Shown: piece after piece, positions 17,320 through 26,225 of the stretch
Position numbering within the stretch: the stretch's first letter is position 1
Layout: every line of letters begins with the position of its first letter
Assembly: GCA_017481285.1 (NCBI GenBank)
Contig: JAFUPI010000028.1
Coordinates: forward strand, 1-64,000
Length of the DNA stretch: 64,000 nucleotides
Direction of reading: 5' to 3'
Origin: Agathobacter sp.
Lineage (GTDB): Bacteria > Bacillota > Clostridia > Lachnospirales > Lachnospiraceae
Made by a program: the position numbers and the translations under genes
The notes under the pieces: model-generated
Seen by the model: only the letters and a program-made list of their open reading frames with translations
Database searches by the model: none
What the model was told of the DNA's origin: nothing

Positions 17320-18005
17320 TGAATAAATATACAGAACGTTTATTTAACGGTATTATTAAAGAGAACCCTACCTTTGTTTTAATGCTTGGTATGTGTCCAA
17401 CACTTGCTGTTACAACATCAGCAATTAACGGTCTTGGTATGGGACTTTCCACAACCGTAGTATTAGTATTTGCTAACTTACTTATTTCTATTTTTAGAAA
17501 GAAAATTCCTGATGGAGTACGTATTCCAGCATTCATCGTTATCGTTGCTTCACTTGTAACAATCGTTGAATTCTTGATGAAAGCTTACTTCCAGGCGTTA
17601 TCAGATTCACTTGGTGTATATATTCCACTTATCGTAGTAAACTGTATTATCCTCGGACGTGCAGAAAGCTATGCATCTAAGAATGGCCCTGTTGAATCAA
17701 TGTTTGACGGTATTGGTATGGGACTTGGTTTCACACTTGGTCTTACATGTATCGGTATCATCCGTGAAGTTCTTGGTAATGGTTCTTTCTTTGATATGCC
17801 TATCCTTACAGACTTAGGCTTCACACCAATCGCTACATTTGCTAGAGCTCCAGGTGCATTCCTCGTTCTTGCTTTCTTAGTAGCTGGTATGAATATTGTT
17901 CGTAAGAAGATGGATGAAAAAGGCAAACCACTTGCAAAACCATCAGGATGTATTACGGGCGACTGTGCAAACTGTACATCGAAATGTGCAGACGAAAAGA
18001 AATAG
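17319..18005 (+). CDS. rnfE: Rnf complex subunit E with a cysteine-rich tail
   Basis: A 228-residue, six-helix membrane protein. C26 (LMLGMCP) and C109 (VVNCIILGR) correspond to the membrane cysteines that RnfA and RnfE use to hold an iron-sulfur cluster between them. After the last helix there is an extra cytoplasmic tail with C211, C216, C219 and C223 in a CxxxxCxxCxxxC arrangement. The spacing resembles a metal or Fe-S site and is absent from enterobacterial RnfE. Whether it binds a cluster is unknown. Confidence 0.93.
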   Translation: MNKYTERLFNGIIKENPTFVLMLGMCPTLAVTTSAINGLGMGLSTTVVLVFANLLISIFRKKIPDGVRIPAFIVIVASLVTIVEFLMKAYFQALSDSLGVYIPLIVVNCIILGRAESYASKNGPVESMFDGIGMGLGFTLGLTCIGIIREVLGNGSFFDMPILTDLGFTPIATFARAPGAFLVLAFLVAGMNIVRKKMDEKGKPLAKPSGCITGDCANCTSKCADEKK

Positions 18006-18019
18006 GAAGGAGATAGGTT

Positions 18020-18628
18020 ATGGAAACATTAGCAACATTATTTAGTATTGCAGTAACATATGCAATCATCAATAACGTAGTATTAAGCCAGTTCCTTGGA
18101 ATCTGTCCTTTCCTCGGCGTTTCAAAGAAAACAGAAACAGCTTCTGGTATGGGCTTAGCTGTTATCTTCGTTATTGGTATTGCTTCCTTTGTTACTGGTT
18201 TAATCAATCAGTTCATCTTAGCAAACGAAGCTTTGCTTAACTTGGGTATTGACCTTAGATACTTAAAAACAATCGTATTTATTTTAGTTATTGCTTCTTT
18301 AGTACAGTTCGTAGAAATGTTCTTAAAGAAATCAATGCCTGCACTTTATGAATCACTTGGTGTATTCTTACCACTGATTACAACAAACTGTGCAGTACTT
18401 GGTGTAGCGCTTAATGCTATCACATACGAATACAATTTATTAGAAACAGTTGTATATGGTCTTGCAACAGCAGTTGGTTTCTTTATCGCAATTGTTCTTA
18501 TGGCTGGTATTCGTGAAAAAATTGAATACAATGACATCCCAAAACCTTTCCAGGGAACAGCAATTGTGCTTGTAACAGCAGCACTTATGTCAATTGCTTT
18601 CATGGGATTCTCAGGTATGAATATTTAG
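18020..18628 (+). CDS. rnfA: Rnf complex subunit A
   Basis: A 202-residue, six-helix membrane subunit, homologous to RnfE and NqrE. Conserved C29 (FLGICPFLG) and C124 (TTNCAVLG) face the matching pair in RnfE. The FxEMFLKKxxPALYxxLGVFLPLI signature runs from about 98 to 120. It has a good ggaag site 14 bp after rnfE and is followed closely by rnfB. Confidence 0.95.
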   Translation: METLATLFSIAVTYAIINNVVLSQFLGICPFLGVSKKTETASGMGLAVIFVIGIASFVTGLINQFILANEALLNLGIDLRYLKTIVFILVIASLVQFVEMFLKKSMPALYESLGVFLPLITTNCAVLGVALNAITYEYNLLETVVYGLATAVGFFIAIVLMAGIREKIEYNDIPKPFQGTAIVLVTAALMSIAFMGFSGMNI

Positions 18629-18640
18629 GAGGAAAAAGAA

Positions 18641-19465
18641 ATGACAGAGATTTTAATTGCTGCCGTTGCAGCGGCTGCCCTTTGTGGTATCGTAGCACTT
18701 CTCCTTGGACTTTTCCTCGGCTTTGCTGGTGAAGCATTCAAAGTAGAAGTAGATCCTAACGAAGAAGCTATTTGTGGCGTTCTTCCAGGAAATAACTGTG
18801 GTGGTTGTGGATATGCAGGCTGTTCTGGTCTTGCTGCAGCTATCGCAAAAGGTGAAGCTCCTGTAAATCAGTGTCCAGTTGGTGGCGAACCAGTTGTAAA
18901 CAAGATTGCTGCAATCATGGGAGTAGAAGCAGAAGCTGGCGTTAAGAAAGTTGCTTTCGTTAAATGTGCTGGCACATGCGATAAAGCAAAAAATGATTAC
19001 GAATACACTGGTATTGAAGATTGTGCTGCTATGGCATTCGTTCCAAACGGCGGTTCCAAATCTTGTAACTATGGATGTCTCGGATATGGCTCATGTGTTA
19101 AGGCTTGTCCATTTGATGCAATTCACGTAGTTGACGGTGTAGCAGTAGTTGATAAAGATGCATGTAAAGCTTGTGGTAAATGTATCGCAGCTTGTCCTAA
19201 GGGATTAATTGAATTCGTTCCTTACGATGCAGAATACATCGTTCAGTGTAGCTCGAAAGACAAGGGTAAAGATGTTATGGCTGCTTGTTCAGTAGGATGT
19301 ATCGGTTGTGGTATCTGTGCTAAGAACTGTCCATCCGGAGCTGTTACAGTAGAAAATAACATTGCTCACATTGACCAGGATAAATGTACAGGTTGTGGAA
19401 CTTGTGCTCAGAAATGTCCTAAGAAAATCATTACAGGTTATGTAGCTCCTGCTAAAGAAGCATAA
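18641..19465 (+). CDS. rnfB: Rnf complex subunit B (ferredoxin-side polyferredoxin)
   Basis: A 274-residue protein with one N-terminal membrane anchor (about 3-28), a Fe-S (4Fe-4S, FeS4-type) domain using C45/C53/C56/C61 and C78, and four CxxCxxCxxxCP ferredoxin motifs, two central and two C-terminal. RnfB accepts electrons from reduced ferredoxin and passes them into the membrane arm. It is the last gene of the operon and is followed by a strong terminator shared with apbE. Confidence 0.95.
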   Translation: MTEILIAAVAAAALCGIVALLLGLFLGFAGEAFKVEVDPNEEAICGVLPGNNCGGCGYAGCSGLAAAIAKGEAPVNQCPVGGEPVVNKIAAIMGVEAEAGVKKVAFVKCAGTCDKAKNDYEYTGIEDCAAMAFVPNGGSKSCNYGCLGYGSCVKACPFDAIHVVDGVAVVDKDACKACGKCIAACPKGLIEFVPYDAEYIVQCSSKDKGKDVMAACSVGCIGCGICAKNCPSGAVTVENNIAHIDQDKCTGCGTCAQKCPKKIITGYVAPAKEA

Positions 19466-19483
19466 TAATTTGAATGAATAATA

Positions 19484-19518
19484 AAAACCTCTCTTGGTTT
19501 TCCAAGAGAGGTTTTCTT
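19484..19518. terminator. Bidirectional terminator between rnfB and apbE
   Basis: A perfect 14-bp stem (aaaacctctcttgg, 19484-19497) with a 4-base loop (tttt) and its complement (19502-19515). A-run and T-run flanks allow function in both directions between the convergent genes. Confidence 0.92.
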
Positions 19519-20579
19519 TATTCGACAATATAACTTTCAAAGTTCTCAGAGTACTTAATTGTACCATCTTCGAATACCCAAATCGCTTCAGCATCCTTAA
19601 TGCTATTAATTAGCTTAAGTCCATCTTCATAAGGCATATTAAAAAGGGCAGTAGAGAGAGCATCTGCCAGTCCAGAATCATCTGTAATAATAGAAACTGC
19701 ACTAAAGTAGTCGGCTGGCATTAAAGTATCAGGATCAATGATATGGCAGTATTCTACGCCGTCAACCACGTAATAACGCTGATAATCGCCACTGGTAACT
19801 AAACAGTTGTCTGTAATAGCAACACGCTTTAAAACGTCATTAGAGGCTTCTAAATCAGGGTTCTGAATGCCGAATATCCAGTTGGATTCATCTACCTTTG
19901 GGCCGACAGCAACTACGTTACCACCACAGTTAATTACGAGATTGTTGTATCCAAGTTCTCTGGCATATTCTGCAACTCTTTGTACTGCGTAACCTTTACC
20001 AATACTTCCAACGTCTAAGGACATTTCTGGGTCTGCGAGATAAACCGTAGATGCTTCCTCGTCAATAATAATGTCTTTGATATCGCAATGTTCGGCAGCT
20101 TTCTGCAATGATTCCATAGATGGAAGACAAGCGGTATCAGGGTCATTGATACCTGATGTGCGGTAGTTGTGCCAGATTTTTAGCACGCTTCCCATAGCGA
20201 TATTAATTTCTCCGTCAGTTTTTTCGTACAAATCAATACTGAATTTTAGTAAATCTATGATTTCCTGATCAACCTTTACGGGCTCTTTTCCTGCATTCAA
20301 ATTGATAGTTCTAAGGTTATTGATTCCTGTTGCAATACTATAAATGTCATAAAGTTTATGATAGCGAATGAGCTCTTCATTTATTAGGTCTGCACGTTTG
20401 GTAAATTCTTCTTCGGATTCCGCATAACCGATAATTTGCGTTGCGGTATCAAAAGCATCGATATAATATTTTTTATATTGTTCGGGCTGCATATTGTTTT
20501 GATAAAAGGAGAGTCCCAGACCAATTACGACTAGTAAGACTGCAGCTATACCAGGTATATATTTTTTAATGTTCGACAT
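19518..20579 (-). CDS. apbE: FAD:protein FMN transferase
   Basis: The start at 20579 (MSNIKKYIP) has ggagga 4 bases upstream; the TTG at 20591 lies inside that site and is rejected. The 353-residue protein has an N-terminal membrane anchor (about 7-25), and an ApbE domain with SIGKGYA (192-198), GGN (219-221), HIIDPDT (279-285) and the metal site around D300/D301 with ADALST (305-310). ApbE transfers FMN from FAD onto Thr in Dxx(S/T)GAT motifs of exported proteins. RnfD and RnfG next to it carry such motifs, and the lipoprotein upstream carries variants. The anchor puts the enzyme on the outer face. Confidence 0.95.
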   Translation of the reverse strand: MSNIKKYIPGIAAVLLVVIGLGLSFYQNNMQPEQYKKYYIDAFDTATQIIGYAESEEEFTKRADLINEELIRYHKLYDIYSIATGINNLRTINLNAGKEPVKVDQEIIDLLKFSIDLYEKTDGEINIAMGSVLKIWHNYRTSGINDPDTACLPSMESLQKAAEHCDIKDIIIDEEASTVYLADPEMSLDVGSIGKGYAVQRVAEYARELGYNNLVINCGGNVVAVGPKVDESNWIFGIQNPDLEASNDVLKRVAITDNCLVTSGDYQRYYVVDGVEYCHIIDPDTLMPADYFSAVSIITDDSGLADALSTALFNMPYEDGLKLINSIKDAEAIWVFEDGTIKYSENFESYIVE

Positions 20580-20608
20580 ATGATCCTCCAAATAAAGATG
20601 ATAGGATT

Positions 20609-20637
20609 ATTTTATAATAGGATAGTGGTAATGTAAA
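20609..20637 (-). promoter_or_regulatory. Candidate promoter of apbE
   Basis: On the minus strand TTTACA (20632-20637) and TAAAAT (20609-20614) are separated by exactly 17 bp, 30 bp before the apbE start. It gives apbE a transcript separate from the lipoprotein gene, which ends with its own terminator just upstream. Confidence 0.6.
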
Positions 20638-20642
20638 CTGTA

Positions 20643-20672
20643 AAAAAATAGAGGTGCGCATTTACGCACCCC
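20643..20672 (-). terminator. Terminator after the FMN_bind-like lipoprotein gene
   Basis: On the minus strand the stem ggtgcg/cgcacc (20653-20658 and 20665-20670) is followed by TCTATTTTTTTA. It lies just past the lipoprotein stop and before the apbE promoter. Confidence 0.8.
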
Positions 20673-20692
20673 TAATTTATTTGAATGTAAAA

Positions 20693-21727
20693 TTATTTTG
20701 CAAGAGCTTTTGCAACTGCAGCCTGGTAAGCTGTGATTTTCATTGTACATCCTGATTTAAGTGTTTCGTCAGCTACATATCCGCCTTCATCAACTGCGAT
20801 AGCAGCAACCTGATCAGCTGTCATGCCAATTACATACTGCATGAATTTGTCAGCCTGTTCGTACCATTCGCCACCCTCTGGGATAACACCGTTTGACTTA
20901 GAAACATCTTTCATGCCATATTTTTCTTTAAGGTCATATTTTGTTGTAGGTTCTGCGTTTAAGTCAGATGTGATTTTACCTGTAGCATCCCATGTGAAGT
21001 TAGCCTGAACTGAGTCAAGGATACAAGCTGTGATTTTGCCATCTTTGTCAGTTGTAGTTGCTACGAAGTTTGCATATGCCTGTGAAGAACCAGTAGCTTT
21101 TTCTGTGTCGAATGCAGCTTTAGCTGTTTCACCAACTAAACCAAGACCAAGAGTATCTGTTGCAGCAACTTCTGTTGTAGCATCTTTGATAGCTCTAACA
21201 ACTGCAGGAACTAAACCGTTAACTTTGATTGTACATCCTGTTTTAAGTTCATCGTTTGCAGGATATCCATCAGAACCTAAAGCAGCTTCGATCTGGTCAG
21301 CTGTTTTGCCTTTACACCATGTTTCGAAGTTGTCAGCCTGGAAATACCATTCACCGATACAAGCATCGCCCATGATAGCTTCCATAGCGTAGTCATCGCC
21401 AAGTTCTCTCTTTGTCTGGAAAGTCTGTTCTGTACCAGCTACAACAGCACCTGTTGTATCAAATGTAGCTTTGATCTGGATAGAGTCAACGATAACGTCA
21501 ACAACTTTTCCATCAGCATCAACAGTTACAGCAGCAACATGTAAGTCAGCCTGTGTTGCACCAGCTTTTTCAGCTGTAGCATCAGCTGAGCCGTATGTCA
21601 TGTCTACATGTACACCAAGACCAACTTTAACTTTAGCGTCATTTCCGCCTTCGTTTCCACCACAAGCTGTTGCAAGAGTACCTACAGCAAGTACAGTAGC
21701 GAGTAAGAGTGCAATTCTCTTTTTCAT
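20693..21727 (-). CDS. Lipoprotein with two FMN_bind-like repeats (variant SGCT/TGCT motifs)
   Basis: A 344-residue lipoprotein: signal peptide with lipobox LATAC (C22). The mature part is two copies of a roughly 150-residue unit. Each has a DGKxxxxxxDSxQxxxxxDxTG strand pair, a GEWYxQADxF segment with TADQ, and ends in (S/T)GCTxKxxxxxxAVxxAL. The end is laid out like the FMN_bind signature (S/T)GATxTSxAVxxAVxxAL, with Ala replaced by Cys; the candidate Thr are T166 and T328. The gene sits beside apbE and rnf. FMN binding is inference, since the exact motif is altered, and it could be a cofactor-free paralogue. A cccggg-containing leader and a good aggagg site precede it. Confidence 0.65.
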   Translation of the reverse strand: MKKRIALLLATVLAVGTLATACGGNEGGNDAKVKVGLGVHVDMTYGSADATAEKAGATQADLHVAAVTVDADGKVVDVIVDSIQIKATFDTTGAVVAGTEQTFQTKRELGDDYAMEAIMGDACIGEWYFQADNFETWCKGKTADQIEAALGSDGYPANDELKTGCTIKVNGLVPAVVRAIKDATTEVAATDTLGLGLVGETAKAAFDTEKATGSSQAYANFVATTTDKDGKITACILDSVQANFTWDATGKITSDLNAEPTTKYDLKEKYGMKDVSKSNGVIPEGGEWYEQADKFMQYVIGMTADQVAAIAVDEGGYVADETLKSGCTMKITAYQAAVAKALAK

Positions 21728-21819
21728 TTTGTTTTCCTCCTATTAAGAAATAATCTTTTCCTTGGGATTTCTCCCGGGTACATTGTGATTGTTAAATTTC
21801 TAACACTCACATCTAGTGC

Positions 21820-21848
21820 ATTTTACCACAAGATATATGGGAACGCAA
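21820..21848 (-). promoter_or_regulatory. Candidate promoter of the lipoprotein gene
   Basis: On the minus strand TTGCGT (21843-21848), a 17-bp spacer and TAAAAT (21820-21825). The resulting leader before the start at 21727 is about 85 nt, with an aggagg ribosome site at 21736-21741. Confidence 0.6.
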
Positions 21849-22037
21849 GCCATATTTCGTAATATTTCGTGTGTTTTCATAAAAAATTGCATGCAACCGA
21901 TAAAAATAGCATATTTTCAAAGTTTTTTGTGTTTTCTTTGTATTTTCACCAAAGATATGGTAGAGTATACTTTGTACTTAATTTAATATGGAATAATATT
22001 ATATTAAGGAAGAAATACAAGTACATGGTGATAAGTT
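21849..22037 (+). promoter_or_regulatory. Intergenic region upstream of proB with a candidate promoter
   Basis: The 310-bp gap between the divergent lipoprotein gene and proB holds both promoters. For proB, TATACT (21966-21971) is preceded at 17 bp by TTTTCA (21943-21948). A perfect palindrome TTGCATGCAA (21887-21896) and a doubled atatttcgt (about 21852-21869) lie between the two promoters and could be operator sites. No T-box, riboswitch or small ORF was recognised. Assignments are by eye. Confidence 0.4.
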
Positions 22038-22868
22038 ATGAAAGAATATAAGAGAGTTGTTATTAAAATAGGTTCGTCTTCTTTGACACATGAAAAGACT
22101 GGAAGTATTAACTTTGCAAAAATGGAACGATTGGTTCGTGCTTTGTGTGATATTCGAAATCAGGGCATGGATGTGTGTCTGGTTAGCTCTGGAGCCATTG
22201 CAGTTGGGAAGGATGCTATTTCTTTAAAGGAACGTCCAACCGACATATCTGTAAAGCAGGCATGTGCTGCGGTCGGTCAGGCGCGACTTATGATGACCTA
22301 TCAGAAATTATTTGGAGAATATAATCAGGTGACTGGTCAGGTGTTGATGACGAAATATACCATGGTAAATCCAAAGTCCAGAAGCAATGCAAAAAACACC
22401 TTTGAAGAATTGTTTGCATTAGGTGTCATTCCAGTCGTAAATGAAAACGATACTGTAAGTACCTATGAAATGCGTTTTGGTGATAACGATACCTTATCTG
22501 CATTGGTAGCTTCTTTAGTGGGAGCGGATTTGCTGATTTTATTATCGGATATTGATGGTTTGTATACAGATGACCCACATAAAAATCCAGAGGCAGAGAT
22601 TATTCCTGATGTTTATGAAATCGATGATGATATCTTGGGAATGGCAAAAGGAAGTACCGGCAGTAATGTAGGGACAGGTGGTATGGCTACCAAGTTGGCG
22701 GCGGCAAAGATTGCGACCTGCTCAGGTGCTGATATGATTATTGCCAATGGAGAAGATGTTTCTGTTATTGAAGATATTGTAAGAGGAATTAAGATTGGAA
22801 CACAGTTCCATGCGAATGAAAACGCAGAATTTAATTTAGAAGATTATATTATGGAGAGTATGGATTAA
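22038..22868 (+). CDS. proB: Glutamate 5-kinase (no PUA domain)
   Basis: A 276-residue amino-acid kinase: IGSSSLTHEKTG at the N-terminus, LVSSGAIAVGK, the GDNDTLSALVA segment, DIDGLYTDDPHKNP and GTGGMATKLAAAKIA. It phosphorylates glutamate with ATP, the first step of proline synthesis. It ends after the kinase domain and lacks the C-terminal PUA domain of the E. coli enzyme, as in many Clostridia. The start has only a weak tggtga site. The DUF896 gene overlaps by one base and proA follows, so proB-DUF896-proA is one operon. Confidence 0.93.
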   Translation: MKEYKRVVIKIGSSSLTHEKTGSINFAKMERLVRALCDIRNQGMDVCLVSSGAIAVGKDAISLKERPTDISVKQACAAVGQARLMMTYQKLFGEYNQVTGQVLMTKYTMVNPKSRSNAKNTFEELFALGVIPVVNENDTVSTYEMRFGDNDTLSALVASLVGADLLILLSDIDGLYTDDPHKNPEAEIIPDVYEIDDDILGMAKGSTGSNVGTGGMATKLAAAKIATCSGADMIIANGEDVSVIEDIVRGIKIGTQFHANENAEFNLEDYIMESMD

Positions 22869-23092
22869 TGAACGAAGAAAAAATTGCTAGAATAAACGAA
22901 CTTGCTAGAAAATCAAAGGCGGAAGGTTTGACCGAAGAAGAAAAAAAGGAACAGGCCATTCTGCGTCAGGAATTTATTGCAAGTGTAAGAAATAATTTAA
23001 AGTCACAGTTAGATAATATTGACGTAGTGAATCCAGATGGCAGTATTGAAAATTTAGGTGAGAAATACGCCGAAGGAAAGAAATTGTCATAA
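22868..23092 (+). CDS. DUF896 (YnzC-like) small protein
   Basis: A 74-residue, highly charged protein: KIARINELARKSKAEGLT, then EEEKKEQAILRQEFIASVR and a DNIDVVNPDG tail. This is the DUF896/YnzC pattern, a two-helix hairpin found across Firmicutes whose biochemical role is not established. The start overlaps the proB stop in TAATG, suggesting translational coupling. Its placement between proB and proA is probably a matter of local operon structure and not proof of a proline role. Confidence 0.88.
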   Translation: MNEEKIARINELARKSKAEGLTEEEKKEQAILRQEFIASVRNNLKSQLDNIDVVNPDGSIENLGEKYAEGKKLS

Positions 23093-23125
23093 GAATTAAT
23101 GTATTATACATGGAAAGGGGCATAT

Positions 23126-24382
23126 ATGGAATTATTAGAGTTATGTCAAAACGCCCATGCTTCAAGAGGGATTATTGGAAAATTATCTACAGAAGAAAAA
23201 AATGCAGTACTTTTAACTGCGGCAGATTTACTTATAGATAAAGAAGAAACTATTTTGTCTGCGAATAAGTTGGATATCGAATATGCCGAAAAGAAGGGCA
23301 TGGCAAAGGGAATGATAGATCGTTTAGCCCTTTCTTGTGCTCGTATTGCGGATATGGCAGATGGACTTCGCCAGGTTGCGACTTTAAATGATCCAATCGG
23401 GGAAGTGCTTTCCAGCGTAGAACGTCCAAATGGAATGGTCGTTACTAAACGAAGAGTACCAATGGGGGTAGTAGGCATTATTTATGAATCCAGACCAAAT
23501 GTGACTGCGGATGCCTTTGGTTTATGTTTTAAGACAGGTAACGTATGTATTTTAAAGGGTGGTTCGGATGCCATTCATTCGAATATTGCGATTGTGAATG
23601 TTCTGAAACAAGCGTTAAAAGAACATGGACTTCCAGAAGCAGCTGGTAGTTTGATTGAAGATACCAATCGCGAAACTACCATGGCATTTATGAAAATGAA
23701 GGACTATGTGGATGTGCTGATTCCAAGAGGTGGAAGTGGTCTGATTCAGAATGTAGTGAATAATGCGACGATTCCTGTTATTGAAACGGGTGTGGGAAAC
23801 TGTCATATCTATGTAGATGAATTTGCAGATTTAGATATGGCGGTAAATGTAATTTACAATGCTAAAACACAGCGTATCAGTGTTTGTAATGCATGTGAAT
23901 CCTTATTGGTTCATGAAAAAATCGCAGAAAAACTCCTGCCAATGTTACAGGATAAATTAGTAGAAAAGAATGTGGAGCTTCGTGCAGATGAGCTTTGTTT
24001 AGCTTACTTAGATCAGAACAAGGGTGCAGTTCTTAAGGCTACAGAGGAGGACTGGGGAACAGAATACCTGGATTATATTTTGTCTATCAAAGCGGTTTCA
24101 AATGTAGACGAAGCCATTGCGCATATTAATAAGTACAATACAGCTCATTCTGAATCTATTATTACTACAAATGAAACTATAGCAGAAAAGTTTTTAAACG
24201 AAATAGATTCTGCCTGCGTATATTGGAATGTATCCACTCGTTTTTCAGATGGGAATGAGTTTGGATTTGGTGCAGAAATCGGTATCAGTACCCAGAAACT
24301 GCACGCGAGAGGTCCTATGGGACTTGAGGCGCTTACCAGCTATAAATATGTTATCTATGGCAATGGACAGGTGCGCGGTTAA
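23126..24382 (+). CDS. proA: Gamma-glutamyl phosphate reductase
   Basis: The start at 23126 ([10 protein letters not shown]) follows aaagggg; the ATG at 23099 has no such site. The 418-residue product has the ALDH-like fold of ProA: the [19 protein letters not shown] segment near 110-130, [22 protein letters not shown], and the catalytic-cysteine region [13 protein letters not shown]. It reduces gamma-glutamyl phosphate to the semialdehyde with NADPH. It completes the proB-proA pair; proC is not in the window. Confidence 0.95.
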   Translation: MELLELCQNAHASRGIIGKLSTEEKNAVLLTAADLLIDKEETILSANKLDIEYAEKKGMAKGMIDRLALSCARIADMADGLRQVATLNDPIGEVLSSVERPNGMVVTKRRVPMGVVGIIYESRPNVTADAFGLCFKTGNVCILKGGSDAIHSNIAIVNVLKQALKEHGLPEAAGSLIEDTNRETTMAFMKMKDYVDVLIPRGGSGLIQNVVNNATIPVIETGVGNCHIYVDEFADLDMAVNVIYNAKTQRISVCNACESLLVHEKIAEKLLPMLQDKLVEKNVELRADELCLAYLDQNKGAVLKATEEDWGTEYLDYILSIKAVSNVDEAIAHINKYNTAHSESIITTNETIAEKFLNEIDSACVYWNVSTRFSDGNEFGFGAEIGISTQKLHARGPMGLEALTSYKYVIYGNGQVRG

Positions 24383-24397
24383 TTAGAAAGAGGTTTT

Positions 24398-25834
24398 ATG
24401 AGAGATTTAGAAAACACAACATTAACAAGTAAAGAAGAAGCTGCTCGTCAGTATATATTTATCGAAAAGGCAAAGGAGTATGTTGCCAAAAAGGAACAGG
24501 AAATGGGGCGCAAGCTTACGTTCTGTGTACAGACCTTTGGATGTCAGATGAATGCTCGTGATTCCGAGAAACTGGTTGGTATTTTAGAGCAGGTAGGATA
24601 TGTGGAAGTAGAAGATGAACATGCAGACTTTGTGATTTACAATACATGTACGGTTCGTGAAAATGCAAATAACAAGGTGTATGGACGTCTTGGATATCTT
24701 TCCAATTATAAAAAGAAAAATCCACACATGATGATTGCTCTTTGTGGCTGCATGATGCAGGAGCCAACGGTAGTTGAGACGATTCGTAAGAAGTACAAAT
24801 TTGTTAATCTGGTATTTGGTACACATAACATTTATAAGTTTGCAGAGCTTCTTTGCAATACATTGGAGTCTGATTCACAAATCATTGATATTTGGGAAGA
24901 TACGGATAAAATTGTTGAGGATTTACCAATCAAGAGAAAATTCTCCTTCAAATCAGGGGTAAATATCATGTTTGGCTGCAATAATTTCTGCAGCTATTGT
25001 ATCGTACCTTATGTGCGTGGCCGCGAACGTAGCCGTCAGCCACAGGATATTATTCGTGAAATTGAAAATCTGGTAGCCGATGGAGTATGTGAAATCATGC
25101 TCTTAGGTCAAAATGTAAACTCTTATGGCAAGAACTTGGAAAATCCTATGACTTTCGCAGAATTATTGCGTGAGATTAACAAAATTGAAGGCTTAAAGCG
25201 TATTCGTTTTATGACTTCTCATCCAAAGGATTTGTCTGATGAGTTGATTTATGCTATGAGAGATTGTGAAAAGGTATGTAGACATATGCATTTGCCACTT
25301 CAGTCTGGCAGTTCACGAATCTTAAAAGAAATGAATCGTCATTATGATAAGGAGCAGTATCTTGCAATCGTGGACAAGCTTCGCAAAGAGATTCCAGACA
25401 TAGCACTTACTACAGATATTATCGTTGGTTTCCCAGGAGAAACAGAAGAGGATTTTTTAGAAACTTTGGATGTGGTTCAGCGTGTAGAATACGATAGTGC
25501 CTTTACTTTTATCTATTCCAAACGTACTGGAACCCCAGCTGCAGCTATGGAAAATCAGGTGCCAGAAGCAGAAGTGAAGTGTCATTTTGACCGATTGCTT
25601 CGTGAAGTTCAGGAAATCTCTACGAAGAAGTCAATGGCATTAGAAGGCAAAACTATGCCAGTTTTAGTAGAAGAAATGAACGAGCATGATGCAAGCCTTG
25701 TAACGGGTCGTTTAGATAACAATTCCGTGGTACATTTTCCTGGAACAGAAGATATGATTGGAAATATCTATCAGGTGAAATTGGAAGAATGTAAAGGATT
25801 CTATTATATTGGAAAGGTTGTAGACCATGAATAG
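24398..25834 (+). CDS. miaB: tRNA-2-methylthio-N6-dimethylallyladenosine synthase
   Basis: A 478-residue methylthiotransferase. The auxiliary cluster uses C49 (FGCQMN), C84 (NTCTVRENA) and C118 (CGCMM); the radical-SAM cluster uses C194/C198/C201 (CNNFCSYC). The PYVRGRERSR stretch and a C-terminal TRAM domain (about 410-475) are present. The sequence around the first and third motifs is MiaB-like and distinct from RimO, which occurs separately at 46.7 kb. It adds ms2 to i6A37 in tRNAs that read UNN codons. It overlaps the next gene by 8 bp. Confidence 0.95.
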   Translation: MRDLENTTLTSKEEAARQYIFIEKAKEYVAKKEQEMGRKLTFCVQTFGCQMNARDSEKLVGILEQVGYVEVEDEHADFVIYNTCTVRENANNKVYGRLGYLSNYKKKNPHMMIALCGCMMQEPTVVETIRKKYKFVNLVFGTHNIYKFAELLCNTLESDSQIIDIWEDTDKIVEDLPIKRKFSFKSGVNIMFGCNNFCSYCIVPYVRGRERSRQPQDIIREIENLVADGVCEIMLLGQNVNSYGKNLENPMTFAELLREINKIEGLKRIRFMTSHPKDLSDELIYAMRDCEKVCRHMHLPLQSGSSRILKEMNRHYDKEQYLAIVDKLRKEIPDIALTTDIIVGFPGETEEDFLETLDVVQRVEYDSAFTFIYSKRTGTPAAAMENQVPEAEVKCHFDRLLREVQEISTKKSMALEGKTMPVLVEEMNEHDASLVTGRLDNNSVVHFPGTEDMIGNIYQVKLEECKGFYYIGKVVDHE

Positions 25835-26204
25835 ACGTTTTGGAAAAAACGACGTAATATTTATTGGCTTCCTAGCAATGTTTTGTATCGCAGTATGCAT
25901 TTGGGTATACAAAGGCGGTGCGGTAGAAGGTAGTAATATTGTCATTACGGTAGATGGAAAAGATTATGGTACGTATTCCTTATTAGAAGAACAGACCATT
26001 ACCATCGGAGAAGGGGAAACCATTAATATTATTGAAATAAAGGACGGTAAGGCTTATATGAGAGAGGCCAGCTGTCCAGACCAGCTTTGTGTAGATCAGA
26101 ATGAGATTTCTTTTGATAAGGAATCCATTATCTGTCTGCCTAATAAGGTAGTGATTACTGTAATCAGTGATGTACAAAGTGATGTGGATGGTATCGTTCG
26201 ATAG
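25827..26204 (+). CDS. NusG domain II-containing membrane-anchored protein
   Basis: A 125-residue protein with one N-terminal membrane helix (about 10-27) and an outer-face NusG_II domain (IVITVDGKDYGTYS to the end) with a CPDQLC motif. NusG_II alone, without NusG N-domain or KOW, is an exported module of unknown function. It is usually encoded beside the Gx-transporter-type protein found next. It begins inside the end of miaB. The paired cysteines (CPDQLC) could form a disulfide or bind metal; this is speculation. Confidence 0.8.
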   Translation: MNRRFGKNDVIFIGFLAMFCIAVCIWVYKGGAVEGSNIVITVDGKDYGTYSLLEEQTITIGEGETINIIEIKDGKAYMREASCPDQLCVDQNEISFDKESIICLPNKVVITVISDVQSDVDGIVR

Positions 26205-26225
26205 TATAATAAAAAGGAAAAAGAT

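Noticed and set aside
21030..21392. 120-codon open frame on the plus strand
   Set aside because: It is antisense to the FMN_bind-like lipoprotein gene and arises from its codon bias.
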